Shown: piece after piece, positions 1-7,820 of the stretch
Layout: every line of letters begins with the position of its first letter
Numbering within the stretch: position 1 is the stretch's first letter
Origin: Ornithinimicrobium sp. F0845
GTDB taxonomy: Bacteria; Actinomycetota; Actinomycetes; Actinomycetales; Dermatophilaceae
Direction of reading: 5' to 3'
NCBI RefSeq assembly: GCF_023015765.1
Contig: NZ_JALKAL010000003.1
Location: forward strand, 1-64,000
Length of the DNA stretch: 64,000 bases
Position numbers and translations under genes: made by a program
Notes under the pieces: generated by a model
The model's database searches: none
What the model was told of the DNA's origin: nothing
The model's input: the letters and a program-made list of their open reading frames with translations, nothing else

Positions 1-1
1 G

Positions 2-451
2 TCCAACCCTGGCGCCCCGCCCTCCAGTGGTCGGGCCTCGGTGATGGTCACCGTCAAGGCCGACCCGCAGACCGGGAAACCGTGCGGTGCGGCGGTGCTG
101 AACACCGGTCAGGTCCTGGATGCCGGGCAGGCCGGCAAGTTCGCCTGTCTGGGGGATGTGACCCCGATCGTCCTGGGTGAGTACGGGCAGCCGTTGGACC
201 TGGGTCGGACGGTCCGGTTGGCGACCCCGGGACAGTTCAAGACGCTCGTGGTCCGGGACGGTTCGTGCACCTATCCTGGCTGCGATGTGGATCCGACGTG
301 GTGCGATGTGCATCACCTCATCTGGTGGTGTCGTGGGGGCGGGACGGACATCGCTCTCCTGGTGCTGTTGTGTCCCCGGCATCACACGTTGGTGCACGAC
401 AAGGACCTGATGGCCACCGTGAGCGGGTCGGTCGTCACCTGGCACGTCTGA
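2..451 (+). CDS. HNH endonuclease domain protein, 3' part (DUF222-type)
   Basis: The frame is open from the first bases of the window, so the 5' part lies outside it. The visible C-terminal about 149 residues carry an HNH nuclease signature: a CTYPGC knuckle, then DVHHLIWW, then CPRHHTLVH near the end, which together give the zinc-binding Cys/His set and the catalytic His. This arrangement is typical of the C-terminal HNH domain of the large DUF222 proteins that are multicopy in Actinobacteria and often lie in variable regions. The DUF222 part itself is not visible, so that assignment is inferred. Role in the cell is not established; a mobile or selfish endonuclease is usual speculation for the family. 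Confidence 0.8.
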   Translation, partial: SNPGAPPSSGRASVMVTVKADPQTGKPCGAAVLNTGQVLDAGQAGKFACLGDVTPIVLGEYGQPLDLGRTVRLATPGQFKTLVVRDGSCTYPGCDVDPTWCDVHHLIWWCRGGGTDIALLVLLCPRHHTLVHDKDLMATVSGSVVTWHV

Positions 452-555
452 CCACCCCGCCCCACAGCCCGACCCACCCGGCCGGGCCCACAGGCATGTC
501 CAGGGACGTCGGTTGGGTGCGCCAGAGCGAGTCCCATTCTCGGACTAGCCTCGAC

Positions 556-581
556 GGACGCTCTTCATACGGAGAGCGTCC
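556..581 (+). promoter_or_regulatory. 9-bp perfect hairpin just before the rtcB ribosome binding site
   Basis: GGACGCTCT and AGAGCGTCC form a perfect stem around an 8-nt loop. The stem ends 21 nt before the rtcB ATG and only a few bases before the AGGAGAG ribosome binding site. There is no T-run after it, so it is a poor terminator for the HNH gene. It is better placed to be an operator or a leader structure of rtcB. Confidence 0.5.
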
Positions 582-602
582 CCCAGGAGAGACGACAGGA
601 TC

Positions 603-1778
603 ATGGAGCAGATCTCCCCGCGGCTGCTGAGCTGGGCCTCGATCATCGACCCGGTCACCCGCGAGCAGGCGGAACGGACGGCGCGCATGCCGTTCATCCA
701 CCCCCACCTCGCGCTGATGCCGGACGCCCACCTGGGCAAGGGCGCGACCGTGGGGTCGGTCATCCCCACCGACGGCGCGATCATGCCGGCCGCGGTCGGG
801 GTCGACATCGGCTGCGGCATGGTCGCCGTCCGGACCCAGCTCCGCTCCGGCGAGCTGCCGGAGGACCGCGCGAGCGTCCGCAAGGCCATCGCGGGGGCGG
901 TTCCGCTGTCCGCGGGCGGCGCCAACCAGCAGATCAGGCGCGAGCACACAATCGCCCGACTCGACCACCTGACCCGGCTGGCCGAGGAGATCGAGCTGGA
1001 CCCCACGACATACTCCAAGGCCTGGCGCAACCAGCTCGGCTCGCTCGGCTCGGGCAACCACTTCCTGGAGGTGACGCTGGACGAGACGGGTGCCGTCTGG
1101 CTGTTCCTGCACTCGGGCAGTCGTGGCGTCGGCAACCGGATGGCGACCCACCACACGCAGGTGGCGCAGGACTACTGCCGGCGGCACTTCATCAGCCTGC
1201 CCGAAGGCGACCGCGACCTTGCCTACCTGGTGGAGGGCACGGCCGAGTTCGACGCCTACGTCCGGGAGATGCGGTGGGCGCAGACCTACGCGCTGCTCAA
1301 CCGCGAGGAGATGATGGACCGGATGGTGGCCTGCCTGCAGGACTGGGTCGGTGTCGAGGTTGAGCGGCTCGAGGAGATCAACTGCCACCACAACTACACC
1401 GAGCCGGAGCGGCACTTTGGGCGCGAGGTCTGGCTGTCCCGCAAGGGCGCCATCTCCGCGCGTGAGGGCGAGGCCGGTCTCATCCCGGGGTCGATGGGCA
1501 CCGCGTCGTATGTCGTGGAGGGACTCGGCAACCCGGTCGCCCTGCACTCCGCGCCCCACGGTGCTGGTCGGGTGTTCTCGCGGACGAAGGCGCGCAGAAC
1601 GTTCACGCTCGAGCAGCTGGCTGAGGCGATGGAGGGCATCGAGTACGAGCACTCCGCCGCGTTCCTGGACGAGATCCCCGGTGCCTACAAGGACATCGAC
1701 CAGGTGATGGCGGAGGCGGCGGAACTGGTGCGCGTGCGGCACACCCTGCGGCAGGTGGTGAACGTCAAGGGCACCTGA
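603..1778 (+). CDS. rtcB: RNA-splicing ligase RtcB
   Basis: RtcB joins RNA 2',3'-cyclic phosphate (or 3'-phosphate) ends to 5'-OH ends using GTP and Mn2+; it serves RNA repair. The 391-residue protein has the family motifs in order: DAHLGKG, GVDIGCGM (metal-binding Cys), GSLGSGNHFLEV, LHSGSRG, NCHHNY, GLIPGSMGT, and APHGAGR in which His319 is the expected guanylylated residue. Length is normal for bacterial RtcB. The ATG follows a good AGGAGAG site. No archease or RtcA gene lies beside it, and the gene stands alone between the HNH gene and the convergent acyl-CoA synthetase gene. Family assignment is firm; the RNA substrate here is unknown. Confidence 0.95.
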   Translation: MEQISPRLLSWASIIDPVTREQAERTARMPFIHPHLALMPDAHLGKGATVGSVIPTDGAIMPAAVGVDIGCGMVAVRTQLRSGELPEDRASVRKAIAGAVPLSAGGANQQIRREHTIARLDHLTRLAEEIELDPTTYSKAWRNQLGSLGSGNHFLEVTLDETGAVWLFLHSGSRGVGNRMATHHTQVAQDYCRRHFISLPEGDRDLAYLVEGTAEFDAYVREMRWAQTYALLNREEMMDRMVACLQDWVGVEVERLEEINCHHNYTEPERHFGREVWLSRKGAISAREGEAGLIPGSMGTASYVVEGLGNPVALHSAPHGAGRVFSRTKARRTFTLEQLAEAMEGIEYEHSAAFLDEIPGAYKDIDQVMAEAAELVRVRHTLRQVVNVKGT

Positions 1779-1870
1779 GCCGTGCCCCGGAGTGTGTCGC
1801 GCCCGCCGTGGTAGCCCCGCGGTGGTCGCCCCGCTATGTGTCGCTGGGCCGTATGTCCCCCCGTCCTGTG

Positions 1871-3658
1871 TCAGGCGTAGAGGGCTTCGATCTGCTCGGC
1901 GAGGTCCTTGGTGACCAGGTTGCGCTTGAGCTTCATCGACGGCGTCAGGTAGCCGTTCTCCTCGGTGAAGTCCTCCTCCAGCAGGTCGAACTTGCGGATC
2001 GACTCGGCCTTGCTGACCGATTCGTTCGCGGTGTCGACCGCCTTCTGGATCGCCGCCAGCAGCTCCTCGTTGGTGCGCAGCTCCTCGAAGGGCACGTCGG
2101 CCAGGTTGTGCCGCTCCAGCCACCCGGGCATCACCTCGGGGTCGAGGGTGATCAGCGCGGCCACGAACGGCCGGCCCTCGCCGACGACCAGCGCCTGCGA
2201 GATGAGCGGGGTGGCGCGCAGCTGGTCCTCCAGCGGGCCGGGGGAGACGTTCTTGCCGCCGGCGGTCACCAGGATCTCCTTGGCACGGCCCGTGATCCTG
2301 ATGAAGCCCTCGTCGTCCAGCTCGCCGAGGTCACCGGTGTGGAACCAGCCCTCGTCGTCGATCGCGGCCGCGGTCGCCTCGGCGTTGTTGTGGTAGTCGC
2401 GGAAGACGTTGACGCCCCGCACGACCACCTCGCCGTTGTCGATCCGGACGCCCACACCGGGCAGCGGCCGTCCGACGGTGCCGATCTTGATCAGCTCGGG
2501 AGTGTTGACCGACACCGGGGCGGTGGTCTCGGTGAGGCCGTAGCCCTCCAGGATGGTCAGCCCGATGCCGCGGTAGAAGTGACCGAGGCGCTCGCCGAGG
2601 GCGGCCCCGCCGCTGACGGCATACTGCACCCGGCCGCCCATCGCCTCGCGCAGCTTCTTGTAGACCAGGGCGTCGAAGAGCTTGTGCTGGGCCTTGAGGA
2701 ACAGACCGGGCCCGCCGTCGTCGAGGGCACGGCTGTAGCGGCCGGCGACGTCCGCGGCGCGGAGGAAGATGGCTCCCCTGCCGCCATCGATGGCCTTCTG
2801 CGCGGCACCGTTGTAGACCTTCTCGAAGACGCGGGGCACCGCCAGGATGAAGGTCGGCTGGAAGGCCGCGAGGTCGGGCAGGAGGTTCTTGACGTCGGGG
2901 GTGTGTCCCAGCTGCGCTCCGGCCTGCACCACCACGACCTGGATGAACCGGGCGAAGACGTGGGCGAGGGGCAGGAACAGCAGGGTGCGAGCGCCCGGCG
3001 ACCGGACGACCTGCTCGAGGCGCTCGATCGCGTTCTCGCCCAGCCCCATGAAGTTGTCGTGGGTCAGCTGGGCGCCCTTGGGGCGGCCGGTCGTGCCGGA
3101 GGTGTAGATGATCGTCGCGAGCGAGGAGCGGTTGAGCTGCCCGCGGCGGGCGTCCAGGTCCTCCTCCGAGACGTCCTTGCCCGCGGTGGCCAGCTCGTCA
3201 AGACCGCCCCCGTCGATCTGCCAGACGTCGCGCAGGGCCGGGAGCTCCTCCCGGATCCCGGTGACCAGTTGCCGGTGGTCGGCCGACTCGACCACCACCG
3301 CGACGGCGCCGGAGTCCTGCAGGATCCAGGAGGCCTGCTGCGCGGAGGAGGTCTCGTAGATAGGGACCGGGACCGCGCCGGCGGTCCACAGCGCGAAGTC
3401 GGCCAGCGTCCACTCATAGCGGGTGCGGCTCATCACCGCGACGGCGTCACCGACGCCGATGCCGGCGGCCATGAACCCCTTGGCCAGGTCCCGCACCTCC
3501 CGGTTGAACTCTGCGGCGGTGACATCACGCCATACTGCCTCCACCTGCCGGGCCAGGAGCGGGCGGTGCGGCTCACGATCGGCCCAGTCGTGCGGGATGT
3601 CGGAGAGGTTGCCCTCCTCGCGGGAGGGGATCAACGGTGGGACCTCATACTCCTGCAC
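1871..3658 (-). CDS. fadD: Long-chain acyl-CoA synthetase (FadD15-like, AMP-forming)
   Basis: Activates long-chain fatty acids with ATP to acyl-AMP and then acyl-CoA. The 595-residue protein shows the adenylate-forming core motifs in order: YTSGTTGRPKG (P-loop), GYGLTETT (adenine/acyl site), GWFHTGD and GFIRITGRAKEI (hinge region), and TPSMKLKRN near the C-terminus with the catalytic Lys. GTG start chosen because GAGGAG lies at good spacing. Divergent from the SRPBCC gene with only 70 bp between. The neighbourhood matches Rv2187 (fadD15) beside Rv2185c in M. tuberculosis. Exact chain length preference cannot be read from sequence. Confidence 0.93.
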   Translation of the reverse strand: MQEYEVPPLIPSREEGNLSDIPHDWADREPHRPLLARQVEAVWRDVTAAEFNREVRDLAKGFMAAGIGVGDAVAVMSRTRYEWTLADFALWTAGAVPVPIYETSSAQQASWILQDSGAVAVVVESADHRQLVTGIREELPALRDVWQIDGGGLDELATAGKDVSEEDLDARRGQLNRSSLATIIYTSGTTGRPKGAQLTHDNFMGLGENAIERLEQVVRSPGARTLLFLPLAHVFARFIQVVVVQAGAQLGHTPDVKNLLPDLAAFQPTFILAVPRVFEKVYNGAAQKAIDGGRGAIFLRAADVAGRYSRALDDGGPGLFLKAQHKLFDALVYKKLREAMGGRVQYAVSGGAALGERLGHFYRGIGLTILEGYGLTETTAPVSVNTPELIKIGTVGRPLPGVGVRIDNGEVVVRGVNVFRDYHNNAEATAAAIDDEGWFHTGDLGELDDEGFIRITGRAKEILVTAGGKNVSPGPLEDQLRATPLISQALVVGEGRPFVAALITLDPEVMPGWLERHNLADVPFEELRTNEELLAAIQKAVDTANESVSKAESIRKFDLLEEDFTEENGYLTPSMKLKRNLVTKDLAEQIEALYA

Positions 3659-3728
3659 TGGGTCTCCTCAGGCGATTGGATCGACGGTGGAGAGCCCACT
3701 GTATCGCCGGAGGTATAACCTGCCCTGC

Positions 3729-4196
3729 ATGGCCGACCGCACCGAGTCCAGCATCCTGATCCCCGCGCCGCCGAGCGAGGTCATCGAGGTCATCTCGGAC
3801 TTCGACAACTACCCGGCGTGGGCGGACTTCAAGTCGGTGCAGATCCTCTCCGAGAACGAGGGTGGTTGGGCGGACGAGGTCGAGTTCAGCCTGGAGGCCG
3901 GGGTCGTGCGCGACACCTACGTGCTGGCCTACGACTGGCAGATCACCGAGACCGGTGAGGGCCAGGTCTCCTGGGACCTGGTGCGGGCCGGGACGCTCAA
4001 GGCGATGACGGGCTCCTACGCCCTGACCGCGGTGGACATGGAGGGCGCGCCGGACGGGATCGGCACGGAGGTCGTCTACCAGCTGCAGGTGGACGTCAAG
4101 ATCCCGATGCTCGGGGCCATGAAGCGCAAGGCCGAGAAGATGATCGTGGACACCGCGCTGTCCTCCCTGTCCGACCGGGTGCTGAGTCGTGGCTGA
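3729..4196 (+). CDS. SRPBCC (START-like) family protein
   Basis: A 155-residue single-domain protein of the polyketide cyclase/START-like SRPBCC fold, a lipid- or hydrophobic-ligand-binding cup. Seen: the N-terminal IPAPPSEV..VISDFDNYPAW strand-helix pattern and the long amphipathic C-terminal helix (GAMKRKAEKMIVDTALSSL). It is the positional counterpart of Rv2185c (TB16.3) beside fadD15. No ribosome binding site precedes the ATG, but TATAAC lies at 3714-3719, so the transcript may be leaderless. Its stop overlaps the next start by 8 nt, pointing to co-transcription with the Cys-motif protein and the ROK kinases. Ligand unknown. Confidence 0.85.
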   Translation: MADRTESSILIPAPPSEVIEVISDFDNYPAWADFKSVQILSENEGGWADEVEFSLEAGVVRDTYVLAYDWQITETGEGQVSWDLVRAGTLKAMTGSYALTAVDMEGAPDGIGTEVVYQLQVDVKIPMLGAMKRKAEKMIVDTALSSLSDRVLSRG

Positions 4197-4698
4197 GCCG
4201 GCCGGTCCCGGGTCGGTCGAGCGCGAGGCCCGGCACCTGGTCGAGGCCGCTGCACGCTGGCTCTCCGCGGTCCCGGACACCGAGCAGGAGTATGCCGACG
4301 GGCCGGCTCAGGGCGCGCACGCTCAGGAGGCGTGGGCACAGGACGGGCGGGCTCAGGACGGGCGGGGCCAGGACGAAGACGGGCAGGCTCAGGAGGGGCA
4401 GGCTGCCGGGTCCGCGGAGGAGCACCTGTGCCGGGGCTGCCCCTGGTGCCGGGCCAAGGCCGCGCTGGGCGGGCCGGTCGGCGCGGACACGCTGGACTCG
4501 ATCGCCCACCTGCTGGGGGCAGCAGCGGAGAGCCTGTCCCTGTTCGCCCAGTCCCGCCGCGACGCCGCCGCGGAGGCACAAGGGGCCACGGCTGACGAGG
4601 AGCGCTCCGCTGACCAGGAGCGCGCGGCAGGCGACGAGCGCATGACGGACCACGAGGGCACGACCGACGAAGGACCCGAGGAGGACGAGGATGCTTGA
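4189..4698 (+). CDS. Conserved actinobacterial protein with CxxCPWC motif (DUF5304-like)
   Basis: A 169-residue hydrophilic protein. The middle (about residues 30-65) is low-complexity Ala/Gln/Asp/Gly repeats, followed by CRGCPWCRAKAAL, a possible metal or disulfide motif, then a helix DTLDSIAHLLGAAAESLSLF and a very acidic tail. To my knowledge the same layout (SRPBCC, this protein, glucokinase) occurs around glkA in Streptomyces, where the protein is called DUF5304; that match is from memory. GTG start overlaps the previous stop by 8 nt. Function unknown. The expanded repeat makes it longer than expected from the two conserved parts. Confidence 0.7.
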   Translation: MAEPAGPGSVEREARHLVEAAARWLSAVPDTEQEYADGPAQGAHAQEAWAQDGRAQDGRGQDEDGQAQEGQAAGSAEEHLCRGCPWCRAKAALGGPVGADTLDSIAHLLGAAAESLSLFAQSRRDAAAEAQGATADEERSADQERAAGDERMTDHEGTTDEGPEEDEDA

Positions 4699-4761
4699 GG
4701 CAGTGATCTGGATCGATGAGGAGGACGACGAGGAGGCGGCCGAGGAGCGGAGGCGGACCAC

Positions 4762-5733
4762 GTGACCGTGAACCTCGGCGTCGACGTCGGGGGCACCGGC
4801 ATCAAGGGGGCTGCGGTCTCCGTCGACGGCGCCCTCGCCCACCGGAGCGAGCGGGCGACACCGGCCAGCGACATGGACGCGATCGCTGGGGCCATCTCCG
4901 ACCTGGTCAGGGAGCTGGCCGACCGCTGCGATCGCGACGGGGAGACGGTCGGGGCGGTGGGGGTGGCCTGCGCAGGGTTCATCGACGCCAGCGGCTCCAC
5001 CGTGCTCTTCGCCCCCAACCTGGCCTGGCGGGACGCCCCGCTGAAGGCCCGGCTGGAGGCCTCCGTCGGCCGCCCCATCTTCCTGGAGAACGACGCCAAC
5101 GCCGCCGCCTGGGGTGAGTTCCGCTACGGCGGTGCCCGCGAGGCCGAGGACATGCTCATGCTCACCCTGGGGACCGGCGTCGGAGGGGGGATCGTCACCG
5201 ACGGGGAGCTGCTGCGCGGCTCAGAAGGGATCGCCGCGGAGATCGGTCACCTGCGCGTCATGCCGGACGGCCACCGGTGCGGCTGCGGCAACCGGGGCTG
5301 CCTGGAGGCCTACGCCTCAGGCACCGCTCTGGTGCGTGAGGCCCGCGAGCTGGTCAGGGGCGGGAGCCCGCACGCCGGGATGCTGCGCGACCTGTGTGGC
5401 GGGGATCCTGACCGGCTGACCGGTGAGCTGGTGACCGAGGCGGCGCGGGCGGGCGACGCGGCCGCGACCGAGCTCTTCGCCGATCTCGGCCAGTGGCTCG
5501 GGGAGGGCATCGCCAGTCTGGTCGCGGTCCTGGATCCGGAGCTCATCGTCGTCGGCGGCGGCGTCAGCGAGGCCGGTGACCTGCTCCTGGAGCCGACCCG
5601 GGCGGCGTTCGCCCGGCAGCTGACGGGACGCGGGCACCGCCGCCAGGCCGACATCGTCGGTGCGCTCCTGGGCAACGATGCCGGGATGATCGGCGCGGCA
5701 GACCTGGCGGCGCGTCGCGCCGGCGTGGCCTGA
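4762..5733 (+). CDS. ROK-family sugar kinase (glucokinase), first copy
   Basis: Predicted to phosphorylate glucose or a related sugar with ATP. The 323-residue protein has GVDVGGTGIKG (phosphate loop), ENDANAAAWGE with the catalytic Asp, GTGVGGGIV, EIGHL and the zinc motif CGCGNRGCLE that defines ROK proteins, then the ATP-side VVGGGVSEAG. There is no N-terminal DNA-binding domain, so it is a kinase and not a ROK repressor. GTG start follows a GAGGAGCGGAGG stretch. A second ROK gene starts 12 bp after its stop. In Streptomyces the equivalent position holds glkA. Confidence 0.9.
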   Translation: MTVNLGVDVGGTGIKGAAVSVDGALAHRSERATPASDMDAIAGAISDLVRELADRCDRDGETVGAVGVACAGFIDASGSTVLFAPNLAWRDAPLKARLEASVGRPIFLENDANAAAWGEFRYGGAREAEDMLMLTLGTGVGGGIVTDGELLRGSEGIAAEIGHLRVMPDGHRCGCGNRGCLEAYASGTALVREARELVRGGSPHAGMLRDLCGGDPDRLTGELVTEAARAGDAAATELFADLGQWLGEGIASLVAVLDPELIVVGGGVSEAGDLLLEPTRAAFARQLTGRGHRRQADIVGALLGNDAGMIGAADLAARRAGVA

Positions 5734-5745
5734 CGGCATACTCCC

Positions 5746-6825
5746 ATGGCACTGACCCACGACCCCGCGGGCGGTGACACGCTCGCGATCGGCGTGGACG
5801 TCGGTGGCACCAAGGTCGTCGCGGGGCTGGTCGACGTCTCCGGCGCGGTGCTGACCCAGGTGCGTCGCGACACACCGGGACGCACCACCGAGGCGTCGGT
5901 CGTCGAGGAGGTGATCGTCGACGCCGTCAGCGAGACCCGAGCGGCCGCGGCGCGCGACCACCCTGGGCGGCTGGTGCTCGGCGTAGGGCTCGGGGCCGCT
6001 GGTTTCGTCTCAGCGGACCGGCGCACCGTCGTCTTCGCCCCACACCTGGCGTGGCGCGACGAGCCGATCCGCGACCGGCTCGCGCAGCGGCTCGGGCTGC
6101 CCGTCGTCCTGGACAACGACGCCAACGCGGCGGCCTGGGCCGAGTACCGCTTCGGGGCGGGCCGGGGAGAGCCGCGCCTCCTGCTGGTCACCCTGGGGAC
6201 CGGGATCGGCGGCGCCCTCGTGCTGGACGGCCGGGTGGAACGGGGCCGCCACGGGCTGGCCGGGGAGTTCGGGCACATGCAGGTCGTGCCGGACGGCGAG
6301 CGGTGCGAGTGCGGCAACCGGGGGTGCTGGGAGCAGTACTCCTCCGGCCGAGCCATGCAGCGCGAGGCCCGCGAGATGCTTGAGCAGGACAGCCCGTATG
6401 CCGCGGGGCTGGCCGGGTACTGCGGCGGGGACCCGGCGAAGGTCGAGGGCCATCACGTGACGCAGGCGGCCCGCCACGGCGATGTCGCCGCGCTGGAGCT
6501 GATAGGCGACGTGGGCCGCTGGCTCGGCGTCGGGCTGGCCAATCTCGTGGCCGCGCTGGACCCGGGGCGCATCGTCGTGGGCGGCGGCGTCAGCGAGGCG
6601 GGCGACCTGTTGCTGGAGCCGGCCCGTGACATGTTTGCCCGGCGGCTCACCGGGCGCGGCCACCGGCCCCTCGCGCCCATCGTGGCTGCCGAGCTGGGGC
6701 CCGCCGCCGGGATGGTCGGGGCCGCCGACCTGCTCCGGACCGGCTCCGGGCCCGACAGTGTGTCCGCCGGCCCGGCTGACGGTGAGGGTGACGGCCTGGC
6801 CGACGGCGCACGGACGGGCCAGTGA
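5746..6825 (+). CDS. ROK-family sugar kinase (glucokinase), second copy
   Basis: A second complete ROK kinase of 359 residues, with GVDVGGTKVV, DNDANAAAWAEY, GTGIGGAL, EFGHMQ, CECGNRGCWEQ and VVGGGVSEAG. The block from the Asp motif to the end of the domain closely parallels the upstream copy (shared FAPxLAWRD, RELxRG/REML pattern, TGRGHR), so a tandem duplication followed by divergence is likely. It differs by an N-terminal extension of about 14 residues and a Gly/Asp-rich C-terminal tail of about 35 residues. Both keep all catalytic residues, so different sugar specificity or expression is possible. Its stop overlaps the next start (TGATG). Confidence 0.88.
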   Translation: MALTHDPAGGDTLAIGVDVGGTKVVAGLVDVSGAVLTQVRRDTPGRTTEASVVEEVIVDAVSETRAAAARDHPGRLVLGVGLGAAGFVSADRRTVVFAPHLAWRDEPIRDRLAQRLGLPVVLDNDANAAAWAEYRFGAGRGEPRLLLVTLGTGIGGALVLDGRVERGRHGLAGEFGHMQVVPDGERCECGNRGCWEQYSSGRAMQREAREMLEQDSPYAAGLAGYCGGDPAKVEGHHVTQAARHGDVAALELIGDVGRWLGVGLANLVAALDPGRIVVGGGVSEAGDLLLEPARDMFARRLTGRGHRPLAPIVAAELGPAAGMVGAADLLRTGSGPDSVSAGPADGEGDGLADGARTGQ

Positions 6826-7538
6826 TGAGCGCTCGGATCCGGGTGGCCAGTTACAACCTGCGGGGCCTGAAGGACGACGCGACGGCCGCGGCGGAGGTCG
6901 TGCGCCGCCTCGACCCTGACGTGCTGCTGCTGCAGGAGGTGCCGCGGCATCCGTTCTCGAGGGGTCGGATCGCCCGCTTCGCCGGACGCTGTGGCCTGAG
7001 GTGGTCCGGCCGGACCCGGCGTCTCTCCGGCACGGGCATGATGACCAGCCCCCGGGTCGTCGCCAGCAGGTCCGTCGACCGCAAGCTTCCCGTGCCGCTG
7101 CGGGCCAACCCCCGCAGTTACACCACCGCTCGTGTCACGGTGCCCGGCGGGCGGGAGATCACGATGGTCTCGGTGCACCTGTCGTTGTTGGCCGACGAGC
7201 GGCTGGCACACGCGACGCGGATCCTGCATGAGCTGAGCGTCGAACCGGCCTCGGCCGACGGACCCTTCGTGCTGGGTGGTGACCTCAACGAGAGCTCCCA
7301 GGGCCGGGCGTGGCACGTGCTGGGCGAGCGGCTGCCCCAGGTGACACCGGAGCGCCCGACCTTCCCCGCGGCAGGGCCGAAGCACTGGATCGACGCCATC
7401 TTCGCCAGCGCGGAGCTCACGGTGCTGCCGCACCAGGAGGTCGTGCTGGAGCGGGAGCTGCTGACCGCAGCGACCGACCACCTGCCGGTCTGGTTCGACC
7501 TTGAGGTCTCCCATCCGACCGAGCACGCCGCGCGGTGA
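6825..7538 (+). CDS. Endonuclease/exonuclease/phosphatase (EEP) family protein
   Basis: A 237-residue metal-dependent phosphoesterase fold protein. Visible EEP landmarks: ASYNLRGL near the N-terminus, LLLQEVPRH (metal-binding Glu), VSVHLSLL, GGDLNES (Asp/Asn pair), HWIDAIF and TDHLPVWF with the catalytic His at the C-terminus. Such enzymes cleave DNA, phosphoinositides or sphingomyelin; substrate cannot be told. ATG at 6825 overlaps the ROK stop by one base; a GTG three bases earlier is an alternative. It closes the SRPBCC-to-EEP operon, and a repeat element follows. Confidence 0.85.
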   Translation: MSARIRVASYNLRGLKDDATAAAEVVRRLDPDVLLLQEVPRHPFSRGRIARFAGRCGLRWSGRTRRLSGTGMMTSPRVVASRSVDRKLPVPLRANPRSYTTARVTVPGGREITMVSVHLSLLADERLAHATRILHELSVEPASADGPFVLGGDLNESSQGRAWHVLGERLPQVTPERPTFPAAGPKHWIDAIFASAELTVLPHQEVVLERELLTAATDHLPVWFDLEVSHPTEHAAR

Positions 7539-7611
7539 GACTCAGCCCCACCGAGCGCGGTGCGGTGGAAGTCCGTCCCACCGAGCGCCGCCGGGGTCGG
7601 GCGGGTGCATC

Positions 7612-7753
7612 TCCCTGTGGAGACGTGACATCGGTGTGTCTGGTGCACCAGCCCCTGGGTTGGTGTGTCCGGTGCACCACCCCCTGGTTGGTGTGTCCGG
7701 TGCGCCAGCCTTGGGTTGGTGCGTGGGCTGCTCCGATGTCACGTCTCCAGGGA
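7612..7753. repeat. Inverted-repeat-bounded tandem repeat element
   Basis: The 282-bp gap between the EEP gene and the malic enzyme gene is not coding. It holds two nearly perfect inverted arms: 7612-7634 and 7733-7753, sharing GAGACGTGACATCGG on opposite strands, with a 2-nt indel. Between them are three head-to-tail copies of a 28-29-bp unit (7635-7663, 7664-7691, 7692-7719) of the form TGTGTCCGGTGCACCAGCCC plus CTGGGTTGG, and a degenerate fourth start at 7720. No transposase is inside. A non-autonomous mobile element or a regulatory/structural repeat are both possible. Confidence 0.8.
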
Positions 7754-7820
7754 CCGCGGCGTCTCACCGGGGCTGGAGACCCCCCGCCCGGGCGTCGGGC
7801 GTCGGGCCTCGGGCGTCGGA

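Noticed and set aside
1808-3718. Open frame of 636 codons antisense to fadD
   Set aside because: Shadow of the acyl-CoA synthetase gene; no recognisable domain and no ribosome binding site.
7635-7719. Three tandem units considered as a CRISPR array
   Set aside because: The units are contiguous with no unique spacers, and no cas gene is near.
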